The notes beneath the pieces are model-generated. The model saw only the letters and a program-made list of their open reading frames with translations. It was not told the DNA's origin and made no database searches. From Vesta saturnalis (Eukaryota > Arthropoda > Insecta > Coleoptera > Lampyridae): a DNA stretch of 64,000 nucleotides. The stretch's first letter is position 1. Each line of letters starts with the position of its first letter. Positions 1 to 11,179 of this stretch are shown here, one piece after another. The position numbers and the translations under genes are program-made. Where the stretch lies: the NCBI GenBank assembly GCA_036346205.1, contig JARFJB010001976.1, forward strand, positions 11,707,501 through 11,771,500, in the 5' to 3' direction.

Positions 1-52
1 ACACAGCACACACGACACACACAGCACACAGACACAACGACACAGCACACAG

Positions 53-86
<34 letters not shown>

Positions 87-945
87 AGACATAGACACAG
101 ACACATGCACAAACCAGACACAGAGATAGACACAGACACAGACAGACACAGACACAGACACAGACACAGACACAGACACAGACACAGACACAGACACAGA
201 ACAGACACAGACACAGACACAGACACAGACACAGACACACGACACAGACACAGCACAGACACAGACACAGACACAGACACAGACACAGACACAGACACAG
301 ACACAGACACAGACACAGACACAGACACAGATACAGATACAGACACAGACACAGACACAGACACAGACACAGACACAGACACAGACACAGACACAGATAC
401 AGACACAGACACAGACACAGACACAGACACAGACGCAGCCACAGACATAGACACAGACACAGACACAGACACAGACACAGACACAGACACAGCCACAGAC
501 ACAGACATAGACACAGACACAGACACAGACACAGACACAGACACAGACACAGACACAGACACAGACACGACACGACACAGACACAGACACAGACACAGAC
601 ACAGACACAGGCACAGATACAGATACAGATACAGACACAGACACAGACACAGACACAGATACAGACACAGACACTGTCATGGACACGGACACGGACACGG
701 ACACGGACACGGACACGGACACGGACACGGACACGACACAGACACAGACAACACAGACACAGACACAGACACAGACACAGCACAGACACACCGACACAGA
801 CACAGACACGACAGACACAGCACGCACAGACACAGACACAGCACAGACAACGCAGACACAGACACACGCACACAGACACAGCACACACTACAAAGACACA
901 AACACAGATACAGACGCAGCCATAGACACAGCCACAGGCACAGCC

Positions 946-1021
946 ACATACATAATAATAAAACTGTATTTATATTAAAATTAAATTTTAAAGCACAGTT
1001 TAAGTTTGAATCGATTGTGAC
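946..1021 (+). repeat. Unit-terminal segment, copy 1 of the satellite
   Basis: AT-rich 76-bp segment (begins ACATACATAATAATA, ends GAATCGATTGTGAC). It is nearly identical to 2161-2236 and 3583-3657 and marks the boundary of a higher-order unit. The roughly 60 bp of ACAGAC-type sequence just before it is also shared by all three copies. It is followed here by CA/CACG-rich repeat. Confidence 0.9.
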
Positions 1022-1410
1022 GCACAAGCACACGCATGCACACACTAGCCCACACACACCCACACTCAGACACACACAGCGCGCGCACACACGCACACCA
1101 CACACACCACGCGCACACGCGTACGCGCGACGCACACGCGCACACCACGCACACGCCACACACACACGCACACACGCACACACGCACACACACACAACAC
1201 GCACACACGCACACACACACGCACACACGACACACGCACACACCACACACGCACACACACACACGACACACACACACGACACACGACACACACACGACAC
1301 ACGCACACACACACGCACACACGCACACACACACGACACACACACACACACCACACACGCACACACACACACACCACACGACACACACGCACACACACAA
1401 CACACACGAC

Positions 1411-1441
<31 letters not shown>

Positions 1442-2160
1442 CACAACACAGACACAGACATAGACACAGACACATGACACAAACGCAGACACAGAGATAG
1501 ACACAGACACAGACACAGACACAGACATAGGTACAGATACAGACATCGACACAGACACAGACACAGACACATACAGACACAGACACAGACACAGACACAG
1601 ACACAGACACATACACACAGACACAGACACAGACACAGACACAGACACAGACACAGACACAGACACAGACACAGACACAGACACAGACACAGACACAGAC
1701 ACAGACACAGATACAGATACAGACACAGACACAGACACAGACACAGACACAGACACAGACACAGACACAGACACAGAAACAGACACAGACACAGACACGA
1801 CACAGACACAGACACAGGCACAGAACAGAACAGAACGACACAAAAAAAAAAAAGAAAAGACACAGACACAGACACAGAACAGACACAGACACTGCAGACA
1901 CGGACACGGACACGGACACGGACACGACACGGACACGGACACAGGACACAGACACAGACACAGACACATCAGACACAGACACAGACACAGACACAGACAC
2001 AGACACAGACACAGACACAGACACAGACACAGACACAGACACAGACACAGACACAGACACAGACACAGGCACAGACACAGACACAGACACAGACACAGAC
2101 ACATACAAAGACACAAACACAGATACAGACGCAGCCATAGACACAGCCACAGGCACAGCC

Positions 2161-2236
2161 ACATACATAATAATAAAACTGTATTTATATTAAAATTAAA
2201 TTTTAAAGCACAGTTTAAGTTTGAATCGATTGTGAC
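2161..2236 (+). repeat. Unit-terminal segment, copy 2 of the satellite
   Basis: Second copy of the AT-rich segment, again followed by the sequence GCACAAGCACACGCATGCAC and then CA/CACG-rich repeat, as after copy 1. The match beyond the segment shows that the repeated unit includes both the unique part and the simple repeats. Confidence 0.9.
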
Positions 2237-2647
2237 GCACAAGCACACGCATGCACACACACTAGCCCACACACACCCACACTCAGACACACACACGCGC
2301 GCGCGCACACACGCACACACGCACACACGCACACACGCGCACACGCGTACGCGCGCACGCGAGCACGCGCGCACACACGCACACGCGCACACGCGCACAC
2401 GCACACACGCACACACGCACACACGCACACACGCACACACGCACACACGCAGACACGCACACGACCACCCACACGCACACACGCACACACGACACACGTA
2501 CACAGACACACGTAACACGTCACACACGGCACACACGGTCAACACGCACACACGCACACACGCACACACGCACACACGCACACACGCACACACGCACACA
2601 CGCACACACACGCACACACGCACACACGCACACACGCACACACACAC

Positions 2648-2690
<43 letters not shown>

Positions 2691-3582
2691 AGACATAGAC
2701 ACAGACACATGCACAAACGCAGACACAGAGATAGACACAGACACAGACGCAGACACAGACACAGACACAGACACAGACACAGACACAGACACAGACACAG
2801 ATACAGACACAGACACAGACACAGACACAGACACAGACACATACACCGACACAGACACAGGCACAGACACAGACACAGACACAGACACAGACACAGACAC
2901 AGACACAGACACAGACACAGACACAGACACAGACACAGACACAGATACAGACACAGACACAGACACAGACACAGACACAGACACAGACACAGACACAGAC
3001 ACAGACACAGATACAGACACAGACACAGACACAGACGCAGCCACAGACATAGACACAGACACAGACACAGACACAGACACAGACACAGCCACAGACACAG
3101 ACACAGACACAGACACAGACACAGACACAGACACAGACACAGACACAGACACAGACACAGACACAGACACAGACACAGACACAGACACAGACACAGACAC
3201 AGACACAGGCACAGATACAGATACAGATACAGACACAGACACAGACACAGACACAGATACAGACACAGACACTGTCATGGACACGGACACGGACACGGAC
3301 ACGGACACGGACACGGACACGGACACGGACACGGACACAGACACAGACACAGACACATACACAGACACAGACACAGACTCTGACACAGGCACAGACACAG
3401 CCACAGACACAGACACAGACACAGACACAGACACAGACACAGACACAGACACAGACACAGACGCAGACGCAGACACAGACACAGGCACAGACACAGACAC
3501 AGACACAGACACAGACACAGACACATACAAAGACACAAACACAGATACAGACGCAGCCATAGACACAGCCACAGGCACAGCC

Positions 3583-3657
3583 ACATACATAATAATAAAA
3601 CTGTATTTATATTAAAATTAAATTTTAAAGCACAGTTTAAGTTTGAATCGATTGTGA
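3583..3657 (+). repeat. Unit-terminal segment, copy 3, junction of satellite and unique DNA
   Basis: Third copy. Unlike copies 1 and 2 it is followed by a tRNA-like sequence (3664-3735) instead of CA repeat. A diverged copy of the same junction occurs at 3970-4070, which suggests that AT segment plus tRNA-like part is the ancestral arrangement and that the simple repeats invaded it. Confidence 0.85.
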
Positions 3658-3663
3658 CTTGCC

Positions 3664-3735
3664 TCCTCGACAGCTCAGTTGAAAGAACCCCACTTTAGCA
3701 AGGTGGAGGTAGTGGGTTCTAGTTCCGCTCGAGTT
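3664..3735 (+). tRNA. tRNA-Ala(AGC)-like cloverleaf, probably a tRNA-derived repeat and not a working tRNA
   Basis: The 72 bases fold with tRNA geometry: acceptor arms 3664-3670 and 3729-3735 (5 of 7 pairs), D-arm GCTC/GAAC (3 of 4 pairs), anticodon stem CCACT/GGTGG with loop TTAGCAA giving anticodon AGC, a 5-base variable region, and T-stem GTGGG/TCCGC with loop TTCTAGT. The mispaired acceptor end, weak D-stem, imperfect B-box (GGTTCTAGTTCC) and a degenerate relative at 3998-4035 argue for a decayed tRNA-derived sequence, as in the head of a SINE. No Pol III terminator run of T lies directly after it. Confidence 0.5.
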
Positions 3736-3969
3736 GATCTTTTACTGTATGTATCTTAAAAGTTAATATTAATACAATGTATAATGTTGAACTTCTGTTC
3801 GTTCACTAAAATGATTTCTATAGTAATCTATTATTATTGCTTATAACAAATAAAACGTGTTGTCATGTGCGAAACCTTAACGATCTGCGGGCTCACGTGA
3901 CACACAAAAGTTGACTGTGATCCTTCATTGTATATAAAAATTATAACACTTCGTAACTAGGTAAGTACA

Positions 3970-4075
3970 TACAGCTTAAGTTTGAATCGATTATGATTTG
4001 CCTCTTAGATAGCTCAGTTTCCCACTCGAGTTGATATTTTACTGTATGTACCTTAAAAGTTAATTTTAATATAAA
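3970..4075 (+). repeat. Diverged second copy of the tRNA-like unit with its middle deleted
   Basis: It matches 3637-3780: CAGCTTAAGTTTGAATCGAT, then a D-arm-like TAGCTCAG, then a jump straight to CACTCGAGTTGAT and the shared ACTGTATGTACCTTAAAAG. The anticodon and T arms are missing. The two copies lie about 330 bp apart in direct orientation. Confidence 0.75.
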
Positions 4076-4379
4076 TATAGTTAATCACTGGAATATGGTC
4101 AACTATGTTTTTGTTTCAGCTGTAATATTTGTTTTAACAAGATGTTACGTAGCCCGCCATTGTAATCCTTAGCGATCTTATATGTGAAGGGCGTTTCAAT
4201 ACTTTCAGAACCTGCAGTACTGCGCTTTGGAGAAGTAAGTAACACTTTAATCTTTTAGTGGTGTACAATAGTTCTAAAGGTTAATCGATTATTTTGATTT
4301 GACATACATAACTACTCAAGTTCATCTAACCTATGTCTGATTCTCTGTCTTTTCTTTATGCCAAAAATAAATCGTAAAT
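4076..4379. other. AT-rich stretch, nothing recognised
   Basis: No coding similarity, RNA gene or repeat of the window was recognised here. A short block near 4207-4235 is flanked by splice-like AG and GTAAGT but encodes nothing I know. Confidence 0.5.
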
Positions 4380-4870
4380 ATGAATTTCATACCCGTCGTA
4401 TTCTACTTTCATCAAGATTGCCTAAACATTTGCCTTATACAACACTTTCCAAATAACAGTGTGAAGTTGAGACTTAGAACATGTCTATTGTCATAGAGTA
4501 CTCTCAGTTTACTGTAAGATCTCTGCATGATATTTGCTTTAAAACGTAAATTAGAGTCTGCGTTCAGCCCTGTATTTTTTGTATACATCCGCTGCACTAA
4601 CATTTACACCTTGGATCATAATTTTAGGTTGACTCGGAATTTAGATACGTTTTCGATTGCAAAAAACAAGCACTGTAGATTTTGTAGGATTTATTATTAA
4701 GCAATGATCAAAAGAAGCTTCAATAAGAGGTGACAAATCTGTATTTATATAGTGTAAGGCAAGATGAACATCAACTGCTTGAAACGCGAAGTACAACTGG
4801 GTATCATCTGTATATAAATGGAATTTGAAATAATGGTATTTAGAAAAGAAGTGTAGATAGCAAATAAAGT
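4380..4870 (-). pseudogene. LINE C, downstream half: non-LTR reverse transcriptase fragment
   Basis: Minus-strand translation gives an RT palm and thumb remnant: YTDDTQLYF (the catalytic Y-x-DD motif), then LIINPTKSTVLVF (the conserved NxxKT/S strand), then in a second frame SNLRFKANI and LRVLYDNRH, which match the post-palm region of Jockey/CR1-group LINEs. At least one frameshift separates 4641-4870 from 4412-4603. The upstream half of the same gene lies at 7780-8470 on the same strand, so E1 interrupts it; part of the palm between the two halves is missing. No ORF1 or tail was identified. Confidence 0.75.
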
Positions 4871-5520
4871 AGGATATACCGTGAGCGGCTAAATTATGGA
4901 ATAAATTCAATAATTCGTAAATTGGCAACTTCAGAGAAAAATCCCGATACCCGTCGTCTTTTATTTTTAGACGCGCGGTTGTTCAGGTTATTAATTTATT
5001 TTTGAGGTTACCTATGTAAGGGTGATGACGTCATTGGTGATTTTCTTTAATGGAAAGGGGAGGTGTTGCAATGGAACTTTTGAGAGATCTTTTAATTATC
5101 TAATAAGTCGTAGCAATAGTTTTGAGTGTTTGCGTTACGTATACAGGGTGATTCAAGATTATTGTTCTATAAAAATACAAGCGAACTAAAAAACACAACT
5201 AATCCAAATTTGGTATGTAGACATAATAGGTCATGATCTATCTTTTAAAACTATTTTCAAAAGTGCAACGTTGCCACTTCTACCAGAAACCCAAGGCAAA
5301 CCCCTCTCTAAGCGTTACATAAATGACCTCTAAAATAAAATAATAATCTGACCAACCGCACACTTAAAAATAAAAATCGACTGGTTTCGGCATTTTTTTC
5401 CTATTTTATTTGGTTTGAAAGTTCTGTCATAGTAATCCTTAGAAAAAAACTAATTCACTTCATATGTCGAGCAGTTTAGTATCAAGAATACAGTAAGCAC
5501 ATTAAAAATGATAGCGAAAA

Positions 5521-5714
5521 GAAATATCAATTATGATTGGATGTGGAGATAGAACCGGAACGCAACTACAAGTATGTAACTTATCTAATACAAAATATCC
5601 TAACAAACCTATCTCGACAGTTAGTAAAATTGAAAAAAAAATAGGGAAACTGGTTACGTTAAACACGTTGCAAACACTGGTCATTTACAAATAAACGAAA
5701 ATGTAAAATTAAAT
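5521..5714 (+). pseudogene. Inverted duplicate of the 5' end of the E1 transposase
   Basis: Plus-strand sequence here is about 80-85% identical by eye to the reverse complement of roughly 6630-6820, covering the N-terminal helix-turn-helix coding part (TATGATTGGATGTGGAGAT and CGCAACTACAAGTATGTAAC are recognisable). It is followed by the C-terminal end of the main copy running the other way, so N-terminal code faces C-terminal code. Relative to the right arm, about 160 bp of untranslated leader is missing just upstream. Confidence 0.85.
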
Positions 5715-5777
5715 TAATTCACACAGGTAAGTAAGTATCTACTATTCATACAAAACAGAGAAAAAATTGTTTGTAAC

Positions 5778-6854
5778 TCAATTTAAATGTTCAAATTGCC
5801 ACCTTCCTACTTCTTGGCAGTAATTGAACCGATGACCACAAGCTTCTTAAACATTGTGGATCATTTGTGGACTAATCTTGCGCATTTCTAATCTAATTTT
5901 CAAATCTTCCAGATTTCGTGGTTTCTCGACGTATACTTTAGATTTTAAATAGCCCATAGAAAAAAATCAAGAGGTGTAAGATCTGGAGATCTTGGGGGCC
6001 ACTCTATAGATCCTCGTCTGCCAATCCATCTACCAGGAAAAGTTATGTTTAAAAAATCGCTAACAGGACGTGTATAGTGAGGAGGTGCACCATCTTGCTG
6101 AAACCATATGTTATCATTTGGTAAATCAGGATCATTTTCATTTGGGAAAATTACTGCAATGGCAGCTATAAGTTCATATTGTAAGAAGTCCAGATATCGT
6201 TGCCCTATAAGAGTTTCACCGAAGAAAAGAGGATCAATGATTCTGTTCTCTACTATCCCCGCCCAGACATTCACTTTTTGAGGATACTGAGTGTGTAACT
6301 CATTCATCCAATGAGGATTCTCTTTACTCTAATATCTACAGTTTTGTCGATTCACTGTAGCATTTAAGGAAAATGTAGCTTCATCCGAAAAAAAAAATTT
6401 GACGAAGGAATCCTGAGTTGCGGTTACATAAGTCTTGCATGACTTCACAAAACTGCATTCGGCGATCCGGATCATCTTCATTGAGTTCCTGCACATTCTG
6501 GTTTTTATACGGATGGTATTTCTCCTTTTTAAGTACACGTAACACCGACCTTTGTGAAATGCCTTCATCAGCTGCAATTGCTCTGGAACTACTATGAGGA
6601 TTTTCTACCAAACTTAACAACACATCAAACTTTACATTTTCGTTCATTTTTGGAAGACCAGCATTTGCAATGTGTTTAACGTGACCAGTTTCCCTAAATT
6701 TTCTCTCAATTTTACTAACTGTTGATTGTCCGATAGGTGTATCAGGATATTTTGTATTAAACAAGTTACATACTTGTAGTTGCGTTCTGGTTTTATCTCC
6801 ACATCGAATCATAATTAATACTTCAAATCGTTGTGTTTCACTTAATGGTGCCAT
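5778..6854 (-). pseudogene. E1 DD41D transposase, frameshifted
   Basis: DDE transposase of about 359 codons, reading from 6854 down to the stop at 5778. Order: N-terminal winged/helix-turn-helix region (SETQRFEVLIMIRCGD, STVSKIERKF), a second HTH (GISQRSVLRVLKKEKYHPYK), then the catalytic core with first Asp in FSDEATF, second in QQDGAPPHYT and third in SPDLTPLDFFLW. I count 41 residues between the second and third Asp. The C-terminus ends GRWQFEHLN. Damage: a frameshift in the T/A homopolymer at about 6390, an in-frame TAG at about 6329 after RQNCRY, a one-base loss after FFLW at about 5945 and another stop near 5850. The enzyme would cut and paste the element at TA; this copy cannot make it. 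Confidence 0.85.
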
Positions 6855-7727
6855 TATTATGAATTAATTATCAGTTATTCACTTAGTACAGATACCTACA
6901 ATGTAATACCATTAAGTACTGAAGTAAGTAGTAAGTGTCTTAAATTTGACTCGTGCCAACTCGATATCTAAAAAATCTATTCTTTTTGCTACTTTTTGTT
7001 GTCAGTTTTAAACTGAATTATCTCTGTATTCTTGGTACTAAACTGCTCGACATATGAAGTGAATCAGTTTTTTTTCGAAGATTATTATAACAGAACTTTC
7101 AAACCAACTAAAATCAGAAAAAAATTCCGAAACCAGTCGATTTTTATTTTTAAGTGTGCGGTTGGTCAGATTATTATTTTATTTTAGAGGTCATTTATGT
7201 AACGCTTAGAGACGGGTATAGGGAAATATTAACAAGAGTTGCTTAGAATTTTATGCAGAATACTAAAATGCAATAACATACAGGGTATTCAATTAGAATT
7301 TTCAAAGTTACTTTGGGTTTCTGGTAGAAGTGGCAACGTTGCACTTTTGAAAATAGTTTTAAAAGGTAGATCATGACCTATTATGTCTACATACCAAATT
7401 TGGAATAGTTGTCTTTTTTAGTTCGCTTGTATTTTTATAGAACAACAATAATCTTGAATCACCCTATATACGTAACGCAAATACTCAAAGCTATTGCTAC
7501 GACTAATTAGATAATTAAAAGATCTCTCAAAAGTTCCATTGCAACACCACCCCTTTCCATTAAAGAAAATCATCAATGACGTCATCACGCTTACATAGGT
7601 AACCTCAAAAATAAATTAATAACCTGAACAACCGCGCGTCTAAAAATAAAAATAGACGGGTATCGGGATTTTCTCAGAAATTGCCGATTTAAGAATTATT
7701 GAATTTATTCCATAATTTAGCCGCTCA

Positions 7728-7732
<5 letters not shown>

Positions 7733-7773
<41 letters not shown>
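7733..7773. repeat. (TA)n microsatellite
   Basis: About 20 TA units directly against the right end of E1. Tc1/mariner-type elements target TA. Confidence 0.98.
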
Positions 7774-7775
<2 letters not shown>

Positions 7776-7779
7776 AGAA

Positions 7780-8470
7780 GGAAAGAAGGAAATAAAGAAA
7801 AATCTATCTAATCTGAAGCCACAAAGTTATGATCAAGAGTCCGAAAAATGTCGTCGTAACGCTGAGGAGTGCCGTTGAACAGCTATATCCTGATCGGAAC
7901 CATGATTGCACAAGTTTTTGTTATTGCTTTCAATGTAATTAAATAGTTGGCTGTTAACAACTTATTCCAGTATTTTTGACATAGTGAGTAGAATGCTGAT
8001 GGGGCAAAGATCATAGAACTAAGATGGATTTGATTTTTTTAGAAACTGGTGTTAATGCAGCTTTCCAAAGTGATATCCGTGAATGGTTAATTATATGAGT
8101 TATGTGAGGTAGAATGACTGGATTAATTTTATGCCTATGCTATCAGACCCAACCGAGATAGTGTTAGTGTCAGTTGCAGAGGTTAATTTGAAATTAAAAC
8201 CGATGAATAAATTATTTATAACATGATATCTGTAAAAATTATTCAATATATTAGATTAGGTTGAATTGAGTTAACAAGATATTGATTGATATCATCAGTA
8301 TTTTCTAAATGAATCGGAGTATCACTACGCCTGTTTGCAACAACATCCAAACGTTTTAACTCTGACCACGAATCTTTAGCTTATAATTTAGATATCCTTT
8401 TTTCATCTTTAATAGCAACGTTTGAGTAGTTTCAAAGCATTTCATAATAATTGCAATTATTACGACAAAA
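7780..8470 (-). pseudogene. LINE C, upstream half: reverse transcriptase finger domain
   Basis: In the minus direction the fragments appear in correct order: WSELKRLDVVANR, LENTDDINQYLVNSIQP (linker before RT), KLTSATDTNTISVGSDSIG (the conserved region that normally reads as GxDxI), VILPHITHIINHSRISLWK, DLCPISILLTMSKILE (RPIS motif) and LFNYIESNN. These are conserved blocks 0-2 of Jockey/CR1-type RT. Several frame changes and stops are present. The continuation is at 4380-4870, beyond E1. Confidence 0.7.
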
Positions 8471-9560
8471 TCGAAGAAACATCACCGCGCAACTTTGATT
8501 TAAAAAAATCACTCCTTTTTTCCAATTTAGATGATGACGTTAATTCTCCTTAAACATGACTTACATTTTGAAATGACTCAAAAGTAGGTAACTTTCTTTT
8601 GTAAGTTACGGAATTACACACCTATTGAGCTAATTAAAATAAATATGAATTAAGGGATTGGTACTAAACACTTTTGATAAAAAATATAGAACGTAAAAAT
8701 TTATCAACAATTAAACAAACTTGCGACATCAAACTATTGACATTTGATTTCAAAAACAGTAGCAAACCGTGGTTTTATTAGCTTACTACGGACAAGGTAG
8801 ATACCTAATTTTTTTTTGTAATTGCCCTAAAGTGCTATATTTAAATTAAGCACAAATATACCTGTTCACGTGTATTAGTTACATAATTTTCACCTTAAGT
8901 GTTACTTGATAATCGTTGCAATCTTATTGGTTATTGATACTGATAAGGGCTTGGGTTGGGTTACATTATAAAATCGATTTTTACCTCTTTACACCTTAGT
9001 TTAAATTCGATTCTGGGAAAGTACCTACAGTTGTGTTTCGGGCCTTCAACTTAAAAAAATCAGCTGTCAGGTGGAAGCTTAGATCTTTGACATTGTATTT
9101 AAATATGCCAGATCTAACTCTTCCATGTGATAGATAATTTTTACATCATCACCATCGAGTAGAAGTGTTCTAACTTAAAAGTGACCCCTGTAATTAATTT
9201 TTTTTTTTTTTGAAAATAAGTGGAGAAGTGGTCTCGTCACTTTATTACTATTAGTGAGATTCAACTCCTCCAACTTATTTTTTAAAGTGCAATCATCGAA
9301 AGCTCTGGGAAATCAGCATTTATATTTGTTGTGATGTAATTTATTTTACTTTAATAAATATTACTATCTGAATTGTATTTTTTCTGTCTTTCTCAATCAC
9401 ACTCAATTCACACAGTTTTTATTTATTCTCACTGATAAGAAATGATGGGAAAAGTTGTTATCTAAATATATTGACTTATCGTGTAACAGTGACGTGACAT
9501 GGTGATTCATTACTGATTAGGTCAGGTGTAAGCAAAAAGTTGTAATTAGAGAGAAAATGA
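8471..9560. other. Gene-free AT-rich stretch, probably intronic
   Basis: Nothing recognised on either strand. It lies just downstream (minus sense) of the GPCR exon, so it is likely intron of that gene, but no further exon was identified. Confidence 0.45.
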
Positions 9561-9565
9561 CTTAC

Positions 9566-9749
9566 TTAAATTTCCAAAATATGAAAACGGCTACTGTTAG
9601 TGCAATTAGGCTGATTGAGTAACCAATAAAGTAAATTGTTGTCGTAATTTCAATTCCAGGTACCGTCTCTAAATATAATTCTTTGCATCTGCTGTAATCT
9701 GTGTATTGATCCCAAGTACCATTTGCAAAACACCAGCGGCTTGCATTTT
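9566..9749 (-). CDS. Exon of a secretin-family (class B) GPCR, most like an insect diuretic-hormone (CRF-like) receptor
   Basis: A 184-nt internal exon. On the minus strand a pyrimidine-rich acceptor (TTTTCTTCTTATTTACAG) precedes it and a donor GTAAGTC follows it; the entry is phase 1 and the exit phase 2. It encodes the end of the extracellular hormone-receptor domain with its conserved Cys and glycine-tryptophan motif (RWCFANGTWDQYTDYSRC), a linker, and transmembrane helix 1 (GYSISLIALTVAVFIFW) ending at the Lys before the usual DLRCLRN of the next exon. Such receptors bind peptide hormones at the cell surface and signal through Gs. The subtype (DH44-like against PTH-like or calcitonin-like) is inferred from memory of the families and is not certain. 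Reading frame and splice signals are intact, unlike all the mobile elements around it. Confidence 0.82.
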
Positions 9750-10250
9750 CTGTAAATAAGAAGAAAATTAGTTTTATATTTACATAAAGATGAGAGAGAC
9801 TTGGCGTAAAATGTAATTTTAAGATAAACAGCAAATAGAGAAAGTTTTACTCTAGACGCAACTTTACAGTTGATCAAAATGAATAAAATTAAAGTTATTG
9901 CTTTTATTAACCTATAGCTATTAATAGGCCCTTTACGTTTAGTCACATATTAAATAATGCATCTCTTTTTATGCAAATCCACAGAAATAGACAATAAAAC
10001 TGTATTATACAAACGGTCAACTGTACTAAACAACAAAACTTTTTGATGCCAATAATTAAGTACAGCAATGCGAGGAAAGGATGGGAAAAAGCAAAACTTT
10101 TAATATTAAAATATATCCCGAAAACTACGAAATTTTACAAAAAAACGGAGTATGCGAAATGAAATTTCACAAAAACAGCGTATATTATGCATGTGTAGGA
10201 TAAACCAAACAAAAGTTGGAAAAGTTAGATTATTGAATATAGCGTGAAAC
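9750..10250. other. Probable intron of the GPCR gene, no feature recognised
   Basis: AT-rich, no coding similarity. The preceding exon of the hormone-receptor domain was not found up to the end of the window on this strand, so the intron is either very long or the exon escaped notice. Confidence 0.45.
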
Positions 10251-10254
10251 ACAC

Positions 10255-10637
10255 ACGACCTTCCAACCTGCAACGTGGAAATTATAAGAAACGAAATCAT
10301 TTCAATTATAATTCTTACCTTACAACCTACATATACATATGTAGGTATTAAAGGTTAAGCAATCGACTTTTTTACTATCGCTAAATCGAATTATTAGTTC
10401 ATTTTACAACGTTTGGCCAAGTCTCGCCAAGATCGCCCATTATGTCTGGATGTCTGTGGATGTATGCTAACGAAAACACCTACGTACTTAAAATTCTGTA
10501 TTTAAACTTGTTTTCATTTCTCCTGATTAGGTTTTGGAAGCAGTGACGGAGAAGTGGTTTATTAGGGGCAGTATTTGGTTTTTATCAAATATTTTTAAAA
10601 CGGCTGCATATTTCAAAGATATAAAAATACCTAGATA
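10255..10637 (+). repeat. R1 dispersed repeat, left half (split by E7)
   Basis: It begins with ACACGACCTTCCAACC and includes the near-palindrome CCTACATATACATATGTAGG (10327-10346), GCAATCGACTTTTTTACTATCGC, CAAGTCTCGCCAAGATCGCC and the block ending in ATAAAAATACCTAGATA. The same blocks in the same order recur at 32190-32820, 35845-36250, 37256-37790, 41240-41612 and 42270-43194. The right half resumes at 24005. R1 carries no recognisable ORF; it behaves like a non-autonomous element, superfamily unresolved. Confidence 0.75.
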
Positions 10638-11140
10638 TCCAACGTGAACCAAAAAAACGTACCCTTGCTTCAGTGTATATTCTACACATAAATTGAAAAC
10701 GAAAAGTCAGATAAAATTTTTCTCTAAAATGTATAGCTACAAAATGACAGACCCTCAAAGTTGAATTTTAAAAATCGTTTTTCGCAAATAACTCGAAAAC
10801 CTTTAAAAAACCCAAAATACTATCCTCAATGAAAATGATTTCTTTGTTGACGAGGATTTTTCTGGTTTGATTGGATTGTCTATGAATGGACTGGAAGTAT
10901 TAGTTTTCACATTCTTCCCGTATACTTTCTATTCCAACCTTTTTTTGTATGATTTTTTAGGTTTTTTGTTGACTTTTTTAGGTCCATTATTCAATTTTCT
11001 GCCAGTTGGCCCTCTTGGTTGAAGTTGATAAAATGAACGGTTTAAGAGTTACTTGCAATTTCATCAATCACGGTCAATTAAATACTGCCGCACTAAAATG
11101 TAATAAGTGGGCCGTGGACTAAAAGTCATAGTTATCAAAG
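10638..11140 (+). repeat. Left inverted terminal repeat of E7
   Basis: It pairs with 23503-24004. Shared landmarks, read inward, are AACGTGAACC, GTGTATATTCTACAC, TTTTCGCAAATAACTCG, GACTGGAAGTATTAG, CGGTCAATTAAATACT and AAAAGTCATAGTT. Divergence between arms is perhaps 10-15% with small indels, so the insertion is old. Confidence 0.85.
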
Positions 11141-11179
11141 ACTTTATTAAGTTAAAGAAAGTATTAATTAACAAACAAA

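Larger units (their letters stand above)
1..3657. repeat. Composite satellite: (ACAGAC)n with CA/CACG-rich blocks in three higher-order units
   Basis: The stretch is almost entirely the hexamer ACAGAC with point variants (GATACA, GACGCA, GGACAC), alternating with CA/CACACG blocks near 1022-1440 and 2237-2685. Three long units are visible because each ends with the same unique 75-bp AT-rich segment, at 946, 2161 and 3583, giving spacings of about 1215 and 1422 bp. Runs of GGACAC at 681-733, 1900-1940 and 3279-3335 recur at corresponding places. Open frames here translate to Thr-Asp, Arg-His, Val-Ser or Cys-Leu repeats and are not genes. I infer growth by unequal exchange of a compound unit; the left edge lies outside the window. 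Confidence 0.95.
4871..7735 (-). mobile_element. E1: fold-back DD41D Tc1/mariner-superfamily element
   Basis: The two ends are long imperfect inverted repeats. 4871-5492 pairs with about 7025-7735 (GTGAGCGGCTAAATTATGG against CATAATTTAGCCGCTCAC at the tips); the right arm carries an extra block of about 100 bp near 7211-7311. A CAGGGTGATTC motif, typical of the ends of this group, occurs inside both arms at 5144 and, inverted, at 7464. The left arm continues past the ordinary end into an inverted copy of the start of the transposase (5521-5714). The element lies between the two halves of LINE C and a (TA)n tract abuts its right end. Confidence 0.8.

Noticed and set aside
105..3590. Very long open frames on both strands in the satellite (Thr-Asp, Arg-His, Val-Ser, Cys-Leu repeats, up to 721 codons)
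   Set aside because: They are translations of ACAGAC/CA repeats, open in all frames because the repeat lacks stop words; no start context, no non-repetitive domain.
4199..4240. Short block with acceptor-like TTTCAG and donor-like GTAAGT, resembling a mini-exon
   Set aside because: Only about 28 bases, no recognised protein, and such pairs are expected by chance in AT-rich DNA.
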